Shown here in pieces: positions 1 through 12,202 of a stretch of 64,000 bases of DNA. The translations under genes were made by a program, and so were the position numbers. The notes beneath the pieces are model-generated. The model made no database searches. It was not told the DNA's origin and saw nothing but the letters and a program-made list of their open reading frames with translations. Location of the stretch: NCBI GenBank assembly GCA_004123355.1, contig SCHM01000005.1, forward strand, positions 682,001-746,000. Direction: 5' to 3'. The first letter of the stretch is position 1. The number at the start of each line of letters is the position of its first letter. The stretch is from Amphirosellinia nigrospora (Eukaryota; Ascomycota; Sordariomycetes; Xylariales; Xylariaceae).

Positions 1-3000
1 TGCTGGCGCTCGGAGTTCAGCGCGTGGCACTTGAGTATAGTAAAAAGAAGTGCGTGATAATCAAGAGTGTGATATTGGCTTCAATGATCATCAGAAGAGA
101 GCAGAGCGTGTCAAAAAGTTGTGTTTGCAGTGCAAAAGTTGTTCAATAAGCAGTTCTGGAGCAGTTGTGTTTCGATGGTTGGGGAGAGAAGGAAAAGCGG
201 CGGGGAGGTTTGTTTATATATATACTGCGCTCAGACTCCCACAGAATGTATTACGTCAATGAAGCTGGTGGCTTGCGTGGAATACGTAAATCAAGCTATC
301 ACCAAAGTTTCCCGGCCGGCGCGCTGTTGATGATGCGGCGCACCCACGAAGGTTTGGACGCGGCTAGGCCCGGTGACAAGGCCAGGATCCGGGAAGATAG
401 GGGCAAGCAGACTTTCGTCCGCGCCACGAATTGAATCCAGGCGTGCAGCAGGTAATTGGCATATCGATTGACATTTCAATTGGGTTTCTGATGCCATGTT
501 ATGGAGGGACGTCCGGTTCACAAGGCGACAGGAAATGCGAAGCCGCCCGCAATGCGGGAATATGCATGATTGAAACGAGCGACGGTGGTTTTGATAGGAG
601 ACGATAGATTAGGTAGTATTTAGCAGACCCGAAATGGAGGGGAAAAGTGGACTTGGGACTTGGCCGCAGGTTCAGGGGGTCGAGGCCCATCAGCCTCCGG
701 GGTAATTAACAGAGCTGGGGCCAATTGTACCTTGTACCTTACCTTGCACCTTGTACAGTTAGGAGCGAAGGGTCCGATGAACAATAAGTCTCCATGATGC
801 CTACTGGCTGTTACTATGCAAACAATATCGATATTCTAAGCGCCTTATGCCACCAACAAACATTGTTAATGTCGAGATATCTGTGGCTGTTTGAATGATT
901 GAAGGTATGTCTCGACTATTGTTGGACACAATTGGTACACCATGCGACCCTTGAAAACTCTAACCTACTTTAAGTTAGACCCAATAGTGCCACGTTTTGT
1001 GTCATGCTGCTATCAAGGGATTGATGGATATATGCCAACTACCTATGAGCATGCAACCTTACTTCCAAGTATAACCTACTTTTACATGCATGAACCTTAA
1101 AGGTTCTTTTCATCCCCGGGGCGTTAAACAAGTCATGTGATTACGCGTTACTCTCGTGAGTCTGGGTTTGCTGCTGGTTTGATTGTTCTAGCCGGTCGAA
1201 ACGTCATTCTCTCCCTATTGACGAGTAGTAAAATACAAATTCACAAGGCGACTCGATCGCTCTTCTCAGGATGCAACCGGAGTAGATGATTCATCGCAGC
1301 CCAACAAGCCTCGGAACTAGGTTACTTGCTTGCTCGGTCATGCACTGCAACAAACTCGATGCCTTTAATGTTCTCGCCGTTGGATTTCTCGTCAAAAGTC
1401 TAGGTAAACTTAGCCACATCCAACTACACAAGTAACCTACCTAGACCGCGTCGACAAGCCCTCGAACATAGAACCACCAACCCTAATTATGTGCGAGGGA
1501 GCTAACGTGTCTTCCCCTACTCTCGAGACGTCATAGATTCACAGCTTTACTAGTTAAAAGATACCGTGGTTTGATGTTTTCATATTAGTACCTGACCTAA
1601 TAAATGTTGTACTCGGAGTTGTCTCGGGTCCTCTATCCGCTATATGTCATCCCTCAGATAGCTTTAACAACCCTTATATTTACTATGCAAGGTTCCTTTC
1701 TCCATTTATTGTTGTTATTATACCACGAAATGACAAGTTTGTCACTTTCGTGCTCAATTTCCAACTCGAGGGCGAGACATGCAGTGCAAAATACAATTCG
1801 CAGTCCCAGAAACGCCTCACCACTTCCCTCTGTTTCTAGTATCATCTCATTGAGTCATCAATTAGTAGTCTCCGCCTATGTACTTACTCTATTACCATAT
1901 AATCAAGGTATGTATCGATTACGCGTACATAGCCGTCGGCGTGATTAGGTGTTCCCGAGACATAGACTCGGAGGCGGCAGTGATATGCCCGTCTGTAGAT
2001 CATGAAATATCCAAACAAAGTCAATTCATCACCATTACCAAGGTTATTAAGTATGAGTCATTTGGCTTTTCTAGACCTATAGTCTTATAAACTTCGATGA
2101 TCTTCTATTCAAACTAATGGCGATATATACTTTAAGTCGGTGTCCGAGCTCTGGATAAGCTCTGTCATCGATTATGTACGTCATAGCTAATCAAAGACAC
2201 TCATGGAATAGCATAATGAATAACGCGTAATGTAGGAAGAAGACGCGTATCGGGATCTATACCGCGTTCCAATTATAGTTGTAAAATGTAAACAATTGGA
2301 CGCGAGCAACCATGTTCCCGTAGAGTATCAACTAAATGATAGAGTCATCCAGAAATAACTGCGGTATAGACAAGTAAAATGTATCAGCAAGGAATAAAAA
2401 TGAGTCTTGATTATAGATTGACACGAGATGAAAATATCGATTGTCTTCGCTACGTAAGTTAATAGTGTCTGTCCTAATCCATAAAACTCCCACATGATAT
2501 GTTCAAACCACATAGTCCCCCAGGCCCCAAAACACCCTGTATTCGCCGAGAGTACTCCACCTCATTGCAAAATGCCTCGTCGAGTATTATGTATTCAATT
2601 TTTAGGGGACGACCTACCAAATCTTTGGGAGTGACATGTCCTTCCAAACAAACAACACCGCTGTCTTCTATATCCTGATTGCTAATCCCATCAAAATTGA
2701 TATTCTGAACTGGACCATATAAACACCGTTATATAAAAAATAGATATAGACTCAGTTGAATGTTCTGTTATGTTTGTTTATCGCATCTAGGCTGGCGTAA
2801 ATTAAGCTTTGGGTTTTTTTTCTCATGACAGAATCATCAGAAAACTGCCTGTAATGAGTGCAACATCTTTCTCCAAAGCATAGGACTCGGTACGCTCGAA
2901 AACAAGGTCATATTGAATTTATAATTTTGAAGTAGAGCACCTACAACCTTTTTTTTCAACAGCGACGATCTCATCGTCAAATAATACGCCTTGATACTAG

Positions 3001-4604
3001 CTTCCCGGGTAGGCTCTGCCCGCATGGTTCGGTTTCCCTGCCGCATTTTTAAGTATTATGCATAGTAGGTAATTGATCCATCCAGGATAAAAACATACAA
3101 AGGTGCAGAAATATTCAAAAACGCCATGGAACTCTTTTTTTCTTGTCAGTCGAGAGTAGAACAACCATCCAGTGTAGCAAAAATACTTGGGCCGGTAGCG
3201 ACAATGTTCTTTTTGGGGATTTTCTTTCAGAAAAGCCGATCGATCAACTGTACGGCAATGGAGACTCGAACCCCCCCAGTGCAACCTACGGAGTTGTTAG
3301 ATACATGCAACTCAACTAGACATGAATGCATTTTTGTGAGCTCGACCGACACAGCAACACGCACATCAACACCAGATTATAACACCTCGCCCGCAACCAT
3401 TCACATCCCAATCCTCATCGCCCTATTAATGTAGTGTAAACAACACCTGTATGACGGAGTCACACCATATCGCGCGCCCTTCACCATCTTTATGACGCTT
3501 ACATTGATTGCCCAATTCACCCACAACACAGCACGTGTCCCAACGCGAGCAAAAACCTAAAAATGACACGCAAGCCGCGCGAAACCATGTGACTTTGGTC
3601 TAGGTGCTTTATCCCCCAGCAGATACGGGAAAGGAAGCAAAGTATGCCTGCGCTGACGACATAAAACGGCACCCCGCTACCTAATCGGAAATCGATGCAT
3701 GCCAAGGCTCCTGCTCGCAGAGATAAATCCTGGACACGGCCCGGCGGACTAGGTAGGTCAGAGGCAGGGACTAATTCGTGTGGCGCCGCCTACCCGCTGT
3801 CTACTAGTCAAAAGGACATGAGAAAAGTAGTCAAACATTATACACAGCATCAGTGCAATAGTAATATTTGGGACTAAAGTCAAATTCTACTTTCTTACGA
3901 ATAGAACATCTTCTCACGTCACTGGAACGAACGATGGCCTCGTATTTTAAAGAACATCTCTTTTAGTCCTACGGTCATGCTTTTACTTCACTACCTCAGA
4001 TGTGTACTTCCTGGGCGAGCCCTAAAGTCAATTCTGGGCTTCACGGCCATCTAAGTACAACTGATTCAAATATCGCTCATCTTATACGATATTCCGGTTT
4101 TCTCGAAAACAGACAGTGAAGGGTGAAGCTGTCTCTGCACAGAGAGAGAAAGTGGGAACTGAGATGGTTTGGCTGATGGATGGCTTGCTTGTGGGGTCGA
4201 GATGCAATATAGGAGTGCTACCGCAGGTTGATCGGTTGCCCCATTATGAAGTATAATAGTGCGAAGGCAGTGATTTCCGGGCGGGTTTTGGTGCGCATCC
4301 ATGCGGTACTTCCGAGCAAATCAAATAATAAAATCAAACAACGATACAATGCAAGCATGGCTGGCAATGCCCACATTAGGGCATCCAGAAACCGTACGCC
4401 TGGATCCATCAATCCAATCCCATCTGCGACGTGGCAAGGGTGTCCGATGCCTGTGATGTGCAATGTAGGGCGTGGCAGCGGAGAATAGTATACATAGCAA
4501 TCGTTAGTCTAAACATGAAAAAGAGATGAATTTGCCGAATACGGTGGCAAGAGTTTTTGCAAGGGTTTCAATGGGATCCCTGGGATTCGAACCACTTCCA
4601 TGAA
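1..4604. other. Intergenic / gene-poor stretch
   Basis: I find no supported gene here. The open frames are all short (about 125 codons or fewer), overlap on both strands, have no recognisable domain and cannot be joined by plausible introns. Around 720-757 there is a short degenerate repeat of ACCTTGTACC/ACCTTGC units, a low-complexity motif of the kind common between genes in Sordariomycetes. The part from about 1560 to 3000 is somewhat AT-richer than the flanks but shows no clear RIP signature, terminal repeats or transposase remnants. Two T-arm-like tRNA fragments (near 3260 and 4585) lack the rest of a tRNA. Confidence 0.5.
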
Positions 4605-5805
4605 TCATACGTCCCACTCCTGCTCAACCTCGTCGTCATCCGCTCCTTCAGGTGTTAGTGCAGCGAAAGAAGAGCTGCTGCTTGTGAGAATGGGTTTCTT
4701 GACGCCGTTGGCTGGCTTGGAGCTTGTGGTAGCAGTAGTAGCTGCAGTGTTACCATTGGCAGGCTGGCTTGATGCAGCAGAGGTCTCAACTGCAGCGTCC
4801 TTCTTCTTGCCCTTCTTCTTGGTCTTGACTTCACTCCAAGAGTCTTCCTGTCGAAGCATCTCCAATTGCTCTTCTTCCGAGGGCAAACCCGACCATGGGT
4901 CCGATGCAGCCTTTGTTGCGGGGTGGGGCGGAAGCCTTGCTAGGCTGGGGCTTCGGTTGCTGCTCAAATGTGTCTAGAAGCTGGATGGGAGCGCTACCAT
5001 TGGTAGATTCGGAGTTCCAGGCATTCTGTGTGTTGGCAGACCCGGAACCGTCCTTGGCAGGCCGACCTTCAGCGATACGAGCAGCCCGTCGCTGCTGTTC
5101 CATCTTGACTTTGCGTTCCTTTTCTTCCTCTTCGCGAGCTGCCTTGGCAGCCTCTGCCTTCTTGCGGTTCTGACGCTGCTTCTTAGTCTCAACAGGTTCA
5201 GTTGCCTTAGCCTTTCGCTCCTTGGGCTTAGTGGTAGAATCGGTCCCTGTGACACGCAGGACGGACGGGCCGGGGGCCACCGGCTCAAGCATATCGGACA
5301 CTCCTTGACTGTCGGCGGCAGCTACAGCAGGAGAGGCTTGAGGGGAGAGGTCATCGTCGGCATCGCCGGTCGTAGACGACGGGGCCGAGATCTTGTCTTG
5401 TACGATCTCTTGGGCCTTGGATTGCTTGACAGATTTCTGTCGCTTGTCATCTGATTTCTTCGTGTTAAACTTGGTCCCAGCATGAGTATTAGATAGCTGG
5501 CGGGCGAAGTCTCGGTCGGCCTTCTTGTCGGCGATCTCGGCCTCCTCCTGGTTATATTTGGAGCTGGACACGGTCGGCTCACTTCGCTCTGGGGGAGAAG
5601 GGTTGGGTTTGGGTTTGGGTTTCGTGGCCTTTTCGGTCTTCTTCTTAATGTCGGCGGCGATGTCTTTGGTAGGCTGCTTGACAACGTGTGATCGACGATT
5701 CTGCTCCTTCTGCTGTGAGGTGTAAAACCAGACACCAAGAACAACGGCAATGACGGCATAGCCACCCATAGTGGTAAGCGTCGAATGGTCTTTTTGGGCG
5801 TCCAT
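4605..5805 (-). CDS. N-terminally membrane-anchored Lys/Glu-rich coiled-coil protein (frame broken once)
   Basis: The start ATG is at 5805. Residues about 12-30 form one hydrophobic segment (GGYAVIAVVLGVWFYTS), so the protein is probably anchored in a membrane, perhaps the ER, with a long cytosolic tail. The tail is highly charged: it has a KPKPKPNPSPP stretch and a Lys/Glu/Ala-rich coiled-coil region (about residues 200-250). The C-terminus contains a DPWSGLPSEEEQLEMLRQ block followed by SWSEVKTKKKGKKK and ends EQEWDV before TGA at 4607-4605. The first frame runs from 5805 to about 4910 and the last block is read in another frame, so one indel lies near 4905-4915. Removing one C from a CCCC run joins them to a protein of about 400 residues. 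The layout is like other fungal single-pass proteins of unknown role; I do not recognise a function. The gene is unspliced as far as I can see. Confidence 0.75.
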
Positions 5806-7617
5806 GATTGATTATTACTGTGGGTTTACCGTACTGAGTGTGCACGAATGCGAAGGAGAGAGTCGAAGACACTGATCGTGGGAAGGATCAAGAAAATAGA
5901 GCGCAAGGTCGCAAAATCAAAGATGATTTGATACCGTGGCGGCAACCGGAGGAGGTAGGCGAGTTTTGTGAAACGGGACGGACGAATCGGTTAAGCTACT
6001 TAGTGCAGAAGGGATGAGACACCACAGCTCAAACTCTAGTAACCAGCACAGGTTAGATGATGGGTCAATTGAGCTTCTGGTAGTGCTTGACGATGGTGAA
6101 ATCAGGCCAGATCAGCAGTAGGGGAGTCAATGTGTTGGCGGCCGCGATCAGCCGAGAAGAGCTCTGGGCCCTTTAATGCCAAGGATAGATAATAAATGGA
6201 ATGCCACCGACAGGCATTCGGTGTCGACGTATCGGATGGGTAGAGGAGGGGATAACGAGAGCTGAACTCGGTTGAGCTGAATCGACTTGGGGGGAATTGA
6301 AAGCCAAAGAGTAGATTGTAGACTGGGGAAAGTTGTGGTGTTGGACCGCTTGTTGTATGCAGTGTTTCTCGGGACTAAGGAATCTGATCTACTTGGAGAG
6401 ACGGGATGGGAATAAGGTGATCTGTCGTCAACTCGGAACAGGGTGAGCTTTGGACTAGTGGGTGGAGGAGGGTTGCAAGGATAAGTGATAGATGGGAGAG
6501 CCAAAGCAGCTAGACTCGGTGCCAAGAACGGTAGGTAGGACAGCAACGTGCACAGTACAATTGGGGAAAGGTGGGGGACTACAACTACGCTGATTGGGGG
6601 AACTGCGTGACTGCCCCCTTGGTTGTGGCCGGGCACACAGTATTCAAGTCGCAGTTGCCGTTGCATAAATTTGTACTTACGAATAGGTAGCGTCCCGGAG
6701 TGGATGAATGCCACCGCCTCGGGATCGGGGTTGTTCAACTTGCGATAGTCAGTTCCGAACTATTTCCAAACCTCCCGTCAATATTCTAATTCACTACACC
6801 TTGACTCGGAGACCTATCTACAACTGGGTTGCCCAAAAATATGATTAAATCTGTTTGACCTTTCTGGCCCGTCTACATTGTGGCTTGTCTTTAAATACGT
6901 GATACCAAGGTTGTGGTAGCTGAACTTGACTGTTTAACCTATCATTCCAAGTCACGCCTCGGCCCGGCGTATTTACTACCTATCATTGCAAGTGATACCA
7001 TATTGCACGCTACCTAGTCCTCAGGGCAGTAGAATTGGTACTACTATTATGACGTCCAATGACGGACCAAAGATGAGGCTATCTAGATACATCTCACACA
7101 CTAATGTGAACAATGAGATAAGGAACCCGATAAGCGATGCCCTGCCAAGAACTGCGAATAAAGCAGCAGCAGACATACACTTCCAATACAGGAGTGCCGC
7201 CCACCTAAGGTAGCTACTATAAGCACCTAGCTAAGCAGGAGGTAGATTCTAGGTAGATTACATTTGTTCTTGCAGGTTGATAGTAATTATTTAATGTTGG
7301 CCAACAGGCAGTCACCAGTTAGCAAATGTGCATTTAGCGTTCAAAACTGGAAAAAGCACTGGAACAAAGGGTCACAGCAAAGCCACCCGCGGCGCACCCT
7401 CAGCGTAAAGCCGCTGATGACCGGCGGGGTGCTAGGAAGAAGGGCGCGCCCCTCAGCACGCCGAAGCTCCAGCTTAAAGGTACCTACATACATAGGTAGC
7501 ACCAGCTGCTGTTTGCGCAACCTCCATCCACCTATACCACAATCAGTTTTCTTGATACTAGACAAAAAAAGAAAACAGAATATCTAGAAATCATATTTAA
7601 TAAATCGCATTGCAACC
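5806..7617. other. Divergent promoter region
   Basis: This 1.8-kb gap separates the divergent membrane-anchored protein gene (minus) and the nucleoside hydrolase gene (plus). A 196-codon minus-strand frame at 6148-6738 is Pro/Ser/Leu-rich and pyrimidine-driven, with no domain. It looks like CT-rich promoter or leader sequence rather than a gene. Nothing else is supported. Confidence 0.5.
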
Positions 7618-9141
7618 ATGGCTCCGAAAAGAAGAGTGATCATCGACACAGACCCAGGTAAGTCAAGTCAAACACACCCCCTAAATGAGGGGCACGAGAT
7701 CCGCTGAAAGCCGCCTCCCTCTTTCTTATATATATATCAACAATTAACCCTGGGTACGAACTCGCCTCGCTAACAAACATGCATCCAAGGCGGCGACGAC
7801 ACATTAGCCATGCTGCTCGCGCTGGCGTCCTCGCCCGAGGAGCTGGAGGTCGTCATGATATCCGTGACGTACGGCAACGTCCCGCTCGACGCGTGTGGGC
7901 GGAATGTCGTGGGCCTCTTCAAGGTCCTCGACCGCGAGATGGAATGGCGCAAGGCGCAGGGGAAGCCGTTGGGGTTCGAGGGTCTGCGAACGTACAAGCC
8001 CATCGTAGCCCTGGGGCCTGAGCACGCCTTGGAGGACGAGATCTTGATGGCCGATAACTTTCGTGAGTCCCCTTCAAGGATCCCAAGCTGTGCTTGGTTG
8101 TGAGAGCTAAGTAGGCCAATCTTAGACGGGGCTGATGGCTTGCACGGTGTTCATGAAGCGGTAAGTTGGCTATGCCTACTACTCTAATGTCTATTTTAGG
8201 TCGTATATAACTAATGGAAACTGGCAGCATCCTCATCTGTCGCCTGACGAAACATGGAGGGCTGTATTCAAAGAGGATCATCAGGCTCCTACCGAGTTGC
8301 CCTCTTATCACCAATACTTTACGCCTTCCAAGGCACCGGCGCACCGTGAAATTCTAAGAATCTTGAAAGAGGAGCCAGCTGACACCATCTCCATATGTGC
8401 GTTGGGGCCATTGACAAATCTAGCACTGGCCGCATCTGAGGATCCGGAGACCTTCTTAAGAGTCAAGGAGATTGCGGTCATGGGAGGGCCGTTGAGGTTG
8501 AAGGCAATGTCACACCTGTAGCCGAATTTAACACATTTGCCGACGCAGTAGCCACCGCACGGGTTTGCTCTAACCTCTCCGACCCCTTCTTCCACCATGC
8601 CGCCAGTACCCACGGGCAAGTCCACACTGCCACCTTATCCAGAGAAATTGTCCAAGCAGCTCAATCTGAGCCTATTTCCTCTGGATATCACAACGCCGCA
8701 TCTTTTGAATTTGAATTATTTCCAGGAGACGATCAAGCCTCACGTAGACGCCGGAGGCCCGCTGGCAACTTGGGTAAACACGTTCATGTCGGGGATCTTC
8801 AAGCAGATCATCTCGATGGTGGGCGATGCGGAGGAACCTGGCCTCTCGTTGCATGACCCGCTGACTATTTGGTACATGCTCACGGGCTCAAGCCCGGAGT
8901 GGAAGTTGGCGAAGGACGCACCCGAGGACATTCGGGTTGAAACTGCTGGACAGTGGACTCATGGTATGCACGTAAAGGACCGCCGGGAAGAGTACGCGCC
9001 GACGGTAAAGTGAGGGAAGAGATACTGGGAGACGAACATGGCTGGCTGAGCTTTAAGAGGGGAAATAGAATTAACAGATACGTCAGCAGCCCCGGCTACG
9101 ACGCATTCGCGCCATACCTATTTGCGCGACTGTTCGGTTAG
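7618..9141 (+). CDS. Inosine-uridine preferring nucleoside hydrolase family protein (four exons, three frame breaks)
   Basis: Nucleoside hydrolases cleave the N-glycosidic bond of ribonucleosides in purine/pyrimidine salvage. Exons are 7618-7657, 7790-8062, 8126-8160 and 8228-9141; the introns of 132, 63 and 67 bp all have GT...AG ends. Splicing the first intron makes the calcium-binding signature DTDPGGDD near residues 11-18. Further family marks are NFHGADGLHG, ALGPLTNLALA, MGGPL followed by GNVTPVAEFNTFADA, and LHDPLTIW. The frame breaks near 8505, 8570 and 8984. At 8505 and 8984 one extra G (TTGGAGG; CCGGGG) restores the family sequence, ending in GWLSFKRGNRINR and stop 9139-9141. Length after repair is about 415 residues, near the usual size. 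It is tail to tail with LSM8, 227 bp apart. I judge it a functional gene with base-calling errors, though a recent pseudogene cannot be excluded. Confidence 0.88.
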
Positions 9142-9368
9142 AGGCCATTGTTGCTTGTATTTCCCAGCAGATAGTCATCCATCCATAGAGCAGAATCGGA
9201 CCATAGAGGTGTCAGCGAAATGTGATTTGTCGTGGCATCATTCGGCAAAGAGCATACCCTATGCAAGCAAGCCTTTCAGAGCCTCCTAGAAAATCAAATC
9301 ATCCCGCCCCCAGACGCCGGCAATGCTATCCTGGGTATCAAGCGGACCCTGCCATTTCCGATCCGTGA

Positions 9369-9831
9369 TTATGTGTGCTTGACGCCACCAAATGCCGAAC
9401 CTTTCACTTGCTCCCAGTTGATGCTGTCGTCGAGCGTTTCATCGACTAACCCCACCACGCAGACGTTGTCTCCTCGTACAATATAGAGGCCGAGAGGCAC
9501 CTCGGTAGATGCCTCGTCATCGTCAGGAGTTCGTATGACGCGTTCGACAGTTTGCCCCAGAACCTATGTGAATACTTGTTAGCCAGCCTCCCAAGAACAG
9601 ACCACGGGTCTCGGGGATGGTCACGTACCAAGTTGGTCTGTTGGTCGCAGCTCAGCAGGTTTCCAACCAGCGTTCGGGAGTCGGCCGTAACTATGAGCAC
9701 CTTCTCTAGAAGATCGTTAGACATATTGAATAATTTAACCACTACTGCGCCGTCAAGCCAGCCAGCCAGCTGGCGCACGCAAGAAATCGAGAAGCTCACG
9801 TACTGTTGACATAGTTGTGAAGATTGGACAT
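9369..9831 (-). CDS. lsm8: U6 snRNA-associated Sm-like protein LSm8
   Basis: LSm8 is the nuclear-specific subunit of the LSm2-8 ring, which binds the 3' U-tract of U6 snRNA in spliceosome assembly. Three exons, 9831-9804, 9705-9629 and 9563-9369, give 99 residues, the expected length. The introns are 98 and 65 bp, GTACGT...TAG, and the first has CTAAC eleven bases before its end. The N-terminus reads MSNLHNYVNKKVLIVTADSR after splicing. The Sm1 motif (TLVGNLLSCDQQTNLVL) and the Sm2 motif (GLYIVRGDNVCVVG) are present, followed by DDSINWEQVKG and a basic end. I chose the ATG at 9831 because only this spliced start restores the conserved YVNKKV segment; the unspliced upstream frame has no homology. 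Unlike most neighbours, this gene has no frame break. Confidence 0.95.
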
Positions 9832-11187
9832 GTTGCTAGATGCAGACGGCCTGCGTGAAAGCCGTGATTCAATGACCAAACTGAACCGAAGTCAAGCGCA
9901 AGCGGGAGCCAGAGGTTGTGCGGCGCAGCAGAGCTTGGGGCGTGACGTTTCTTGGCGGCGGGCTTGCTTCTTGGGTGAAGAATGTGAGGCTGTCAAGCTT
10001 CTGTGTAGCTTGGGGCCTTAATCCTTGCACATGGTTGATCTCTTAGGCGGCAGCAGGTAACTAGGTACCTGGGGTAAGGCACCGGGCAGGTCCGATAGAC
10101 GGCAAGCGTTATCGTTATCCCGTGAGGTCCACTAGGTTAAGTGCTAGAAGTGGGCACAGCAAGAAACCACATCACTAAAGTCTCCTACTTCAAAGCCACC
10201 ACCACAGCTATACCAACTAGAAACGGTGATACATAGATTAAAGGCACTCCTTTGTCTTTCTTATATTTATTGACAAATTCTCTACTCCCCTATATCCGAT
10301 GCATTTGTGTTATGACTTGTTCAAATAATAGAGTTCAGAAGTATTCACCCCACTTCTCCTTTTGTCTACAACTTTGCGACCCTAGACCAGCTGGTCGCTG
10401 ACCTAGATGTGAATCATGTAAGTAAGGTACCAGTACTCATGCGTGGGGAGAGCTCGTGTTCAAAACGCCCAATCAGGACAACCTACAGCAGTGCCAACGC
10501 CTAATCGCTTGGCGGTTCTGATACTTGATTGGCTGCGTTTAGCTACACCGGCGCACACTCTAGCTCGTGGCAAAGTACTAATACGTATCGACAAAGGATA
10601 GACAGGGGGTTGACGCCAAAGCGGCAAAAGGGCTTCTCAGCCAGTAGATTGCACAGAAACAACTTGAAACGACTCAAGTACTCCCCTGGTGTAGCCATAA
10701 GAATCATTAACATACATACGGCATGCCAGTCAAAGTAATGATTGGCTCACCGACTCGCGGGTTCGAGGGAGATACGGGCCTAAGGCGGGTAGGGATGATG
10801 CATCGTCGAGTCAAGCTATATGTGTCCGCCGATCTTGTATAATAGACTCAAGCGCCCGACACTTTCTCTCTGAATGTGAGTCTCTTCTATCACCATCATC
10901 GTTCCCTTTCACCTTGCACATTTCGACCCTTTAGCCTAGGAAGAAAGGACTGCGTCCATTCCTTTTGATCGACAATACTTTGTCCCCTCACTAAATATAG
11001 CACACTCCCTTTGACACTTACACACGATAAAAACTGGTGCCCATTCCCAGCTTTCGTCACTGTCTCACTCGTTTAATACGACCTTTTTTCCGCTTCATAC
11101 ATTCCTAGGCTTTCACATACATATTTCGAGCTGGTCTCATTACACAGCCAAACCATTACAGAAAAAACCAATCATCAATTTCAAAAA
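9832..11187. other. Divergent promoter region
   Basis: Non-coding gap between LSM8 (minus) and the secreted-protein gene (plus). About 10860-11160 is rich in pyrimidine runs (TTTCTCTC, CACTCCCTTTGAC), typical of a fungal core promoter and leader. The start is preceded by AAAAA (TTCAAAAAATGAAA). Sequences such as ACCTAGGTACC near 10060 are common intergenic motifs. No gene is recognised. Confidence 0.5.
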
Positions 11188-11833
11188 ATGAAATTCTCAA
11201 CCGCCATGTCCTTCGGCCTCGGCCTGGCCGGCATCACCACCGCCGCCCGCTGACCGTCCGCGACGGCGGCGGCAAGTCGGCGGCGGACATCATCCTCGCC
11301 ATCGCCCCGGAGTCGGGCTCGTGCGCCGGCAAGGGCGACGAGTGCCGCACCAACGCGCAGGCGGCGCCGATGATGATCAAGGCGGCGGCCGCCTACGGGC
11401 TCGACACCCGGCGCCCATCGCCGCCTTCCTGGCGCTGACGGCCTTCGAGTCGGTCAACTACCAGTACAACACCAACCAGCAGCAGACGCCCGGCCAGGGC
11501 ACCAGCAACATGCAGATGTACCCGTACAACCTGCTGTACGCGCAGTCGATCCCGGGCCTGAGCGACAAGCTCAACGCCCTCGGCTCCGCCGACGCCCTCA
11601 AGGCCACCGCGGACACGGCCCTCAAGAACAAGGTCCGCGATCTTGTTACTGCCGACGAGTACAACTTCGGCTCCGGCCCGTGGTTCATGTCCACGCAGTG
11701 CCCCGGCGTCGTCGACAAGCTCAAGGAGAGCGCCGACGAGGGCTTCACCGTCTATATGCAGTGCGTCGGCACCAGCCCGACCCCCGAGCGTCTCGCGTAT
11801 TGGACCCGTGCCAAGCAGGCTTTCGGTCTGTAG
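11188..11833 (+). CDS. Small secreted protein, possible lysozyme/transglycosylase-like fold (two frame breaks)
   Basis: The protein starts MKFSTAMSFGLGLAGITTAA, a clear signal peptide, and ends PERLAYWTRAKQAFGL at 11833. Two frame breaks, at about 11248 and 11409, are each repaired by one extra C in a CCC run (giving APLTVRD and DTPAPIAAF), for about 213 residues without introns. Four cysteines (GSCAGKGDEC, STQCPG, YMQCVG) suggest two disulfides. A glutamate in TAFESVNYQYN followed by GQGTSNMQMYPYN resembles the catalytic Glu plus Gln/Asn-containing strand of lysozyme-like (soluble transglycosylase) folds. This is an inference from pattern only. Codon use is strongly GC3-rich, as in highly expressed secreted proteins. 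It is tail to tail with the amylase gene, with 369 bp between them. It is probably extracellular; the substrate is unknown. Confidence 0.82.
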
Positions 11834-12202
11834 GCGTCGCATCGCATGGTTTGATCTTTGGGCGCTGGGGAAATATCACGGCGTTCGGATAAGGAAAGGG
11901 AGGGTGGGGGGGAGTTAGGGGTATTGCGAAATAGGCGTTCGCGATGAGCATTTCTTGTACTGTGATATGTTTTCATGTAACGTTATACTTCTTGTATGAT
12001 AATACATGTTTTATTTTAGGAGAGAAATTCTCCGCATTTTTCGGAACCTGAACTGCACTGCTGTTTGAATTGCCGTGTCGTGAGTTTTATAATGTTGATT
12101 GACCACTATGTGTATAAGTTCGTGTGCTATGCATTGTAGATCCCCCACCTCTACCTTCACCCTTTGCTACCTAACCGCTCACTCACTTAATATACTATGT
12201 AC
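11834..12202. other. Convergent 3' intergenic gap
   Basis: This 369-bp space holds the 3' untranslated regions of the secreted-protein gene and the convergent amylase gene. It is AT-richer, with TTTTATTTTAGG near 12010. No gene is seen. Confidence 0.5.

Noticed and set aside
3256-3282. T-arm-like GGTTCGAGTCTCC on the minus strand
   Set aside because: No matching A box or acceptor stem within 100 bases; at most a tRNA fragment.
4583-4600. Box-B-like GGTTCGAATCC on the minus strand, possible tRNA
   Set aside because: No box A and no acceptor pairing upstream; the region upstream is the coding end of the membrane-anchored protein.
6148-6738. 196-codon minus-strand frame
   Set aside because: Low-complexity Pro/Ser/Leu composition from a pyrimidine-rich strand, no domain, in a promoter position.
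9446-9799. Unspliced 117-codon reading of LSM8
   Set aside because: It starts at GTG and reads through two introns; the spliced model restores the complete LSm fold.
11393-11842. 149-codon minus-strand frame over the secreted-protein gene
   Set aside because: Shadow of a GC3-rich plus-strand gene with signal peptide and conserved motifs.
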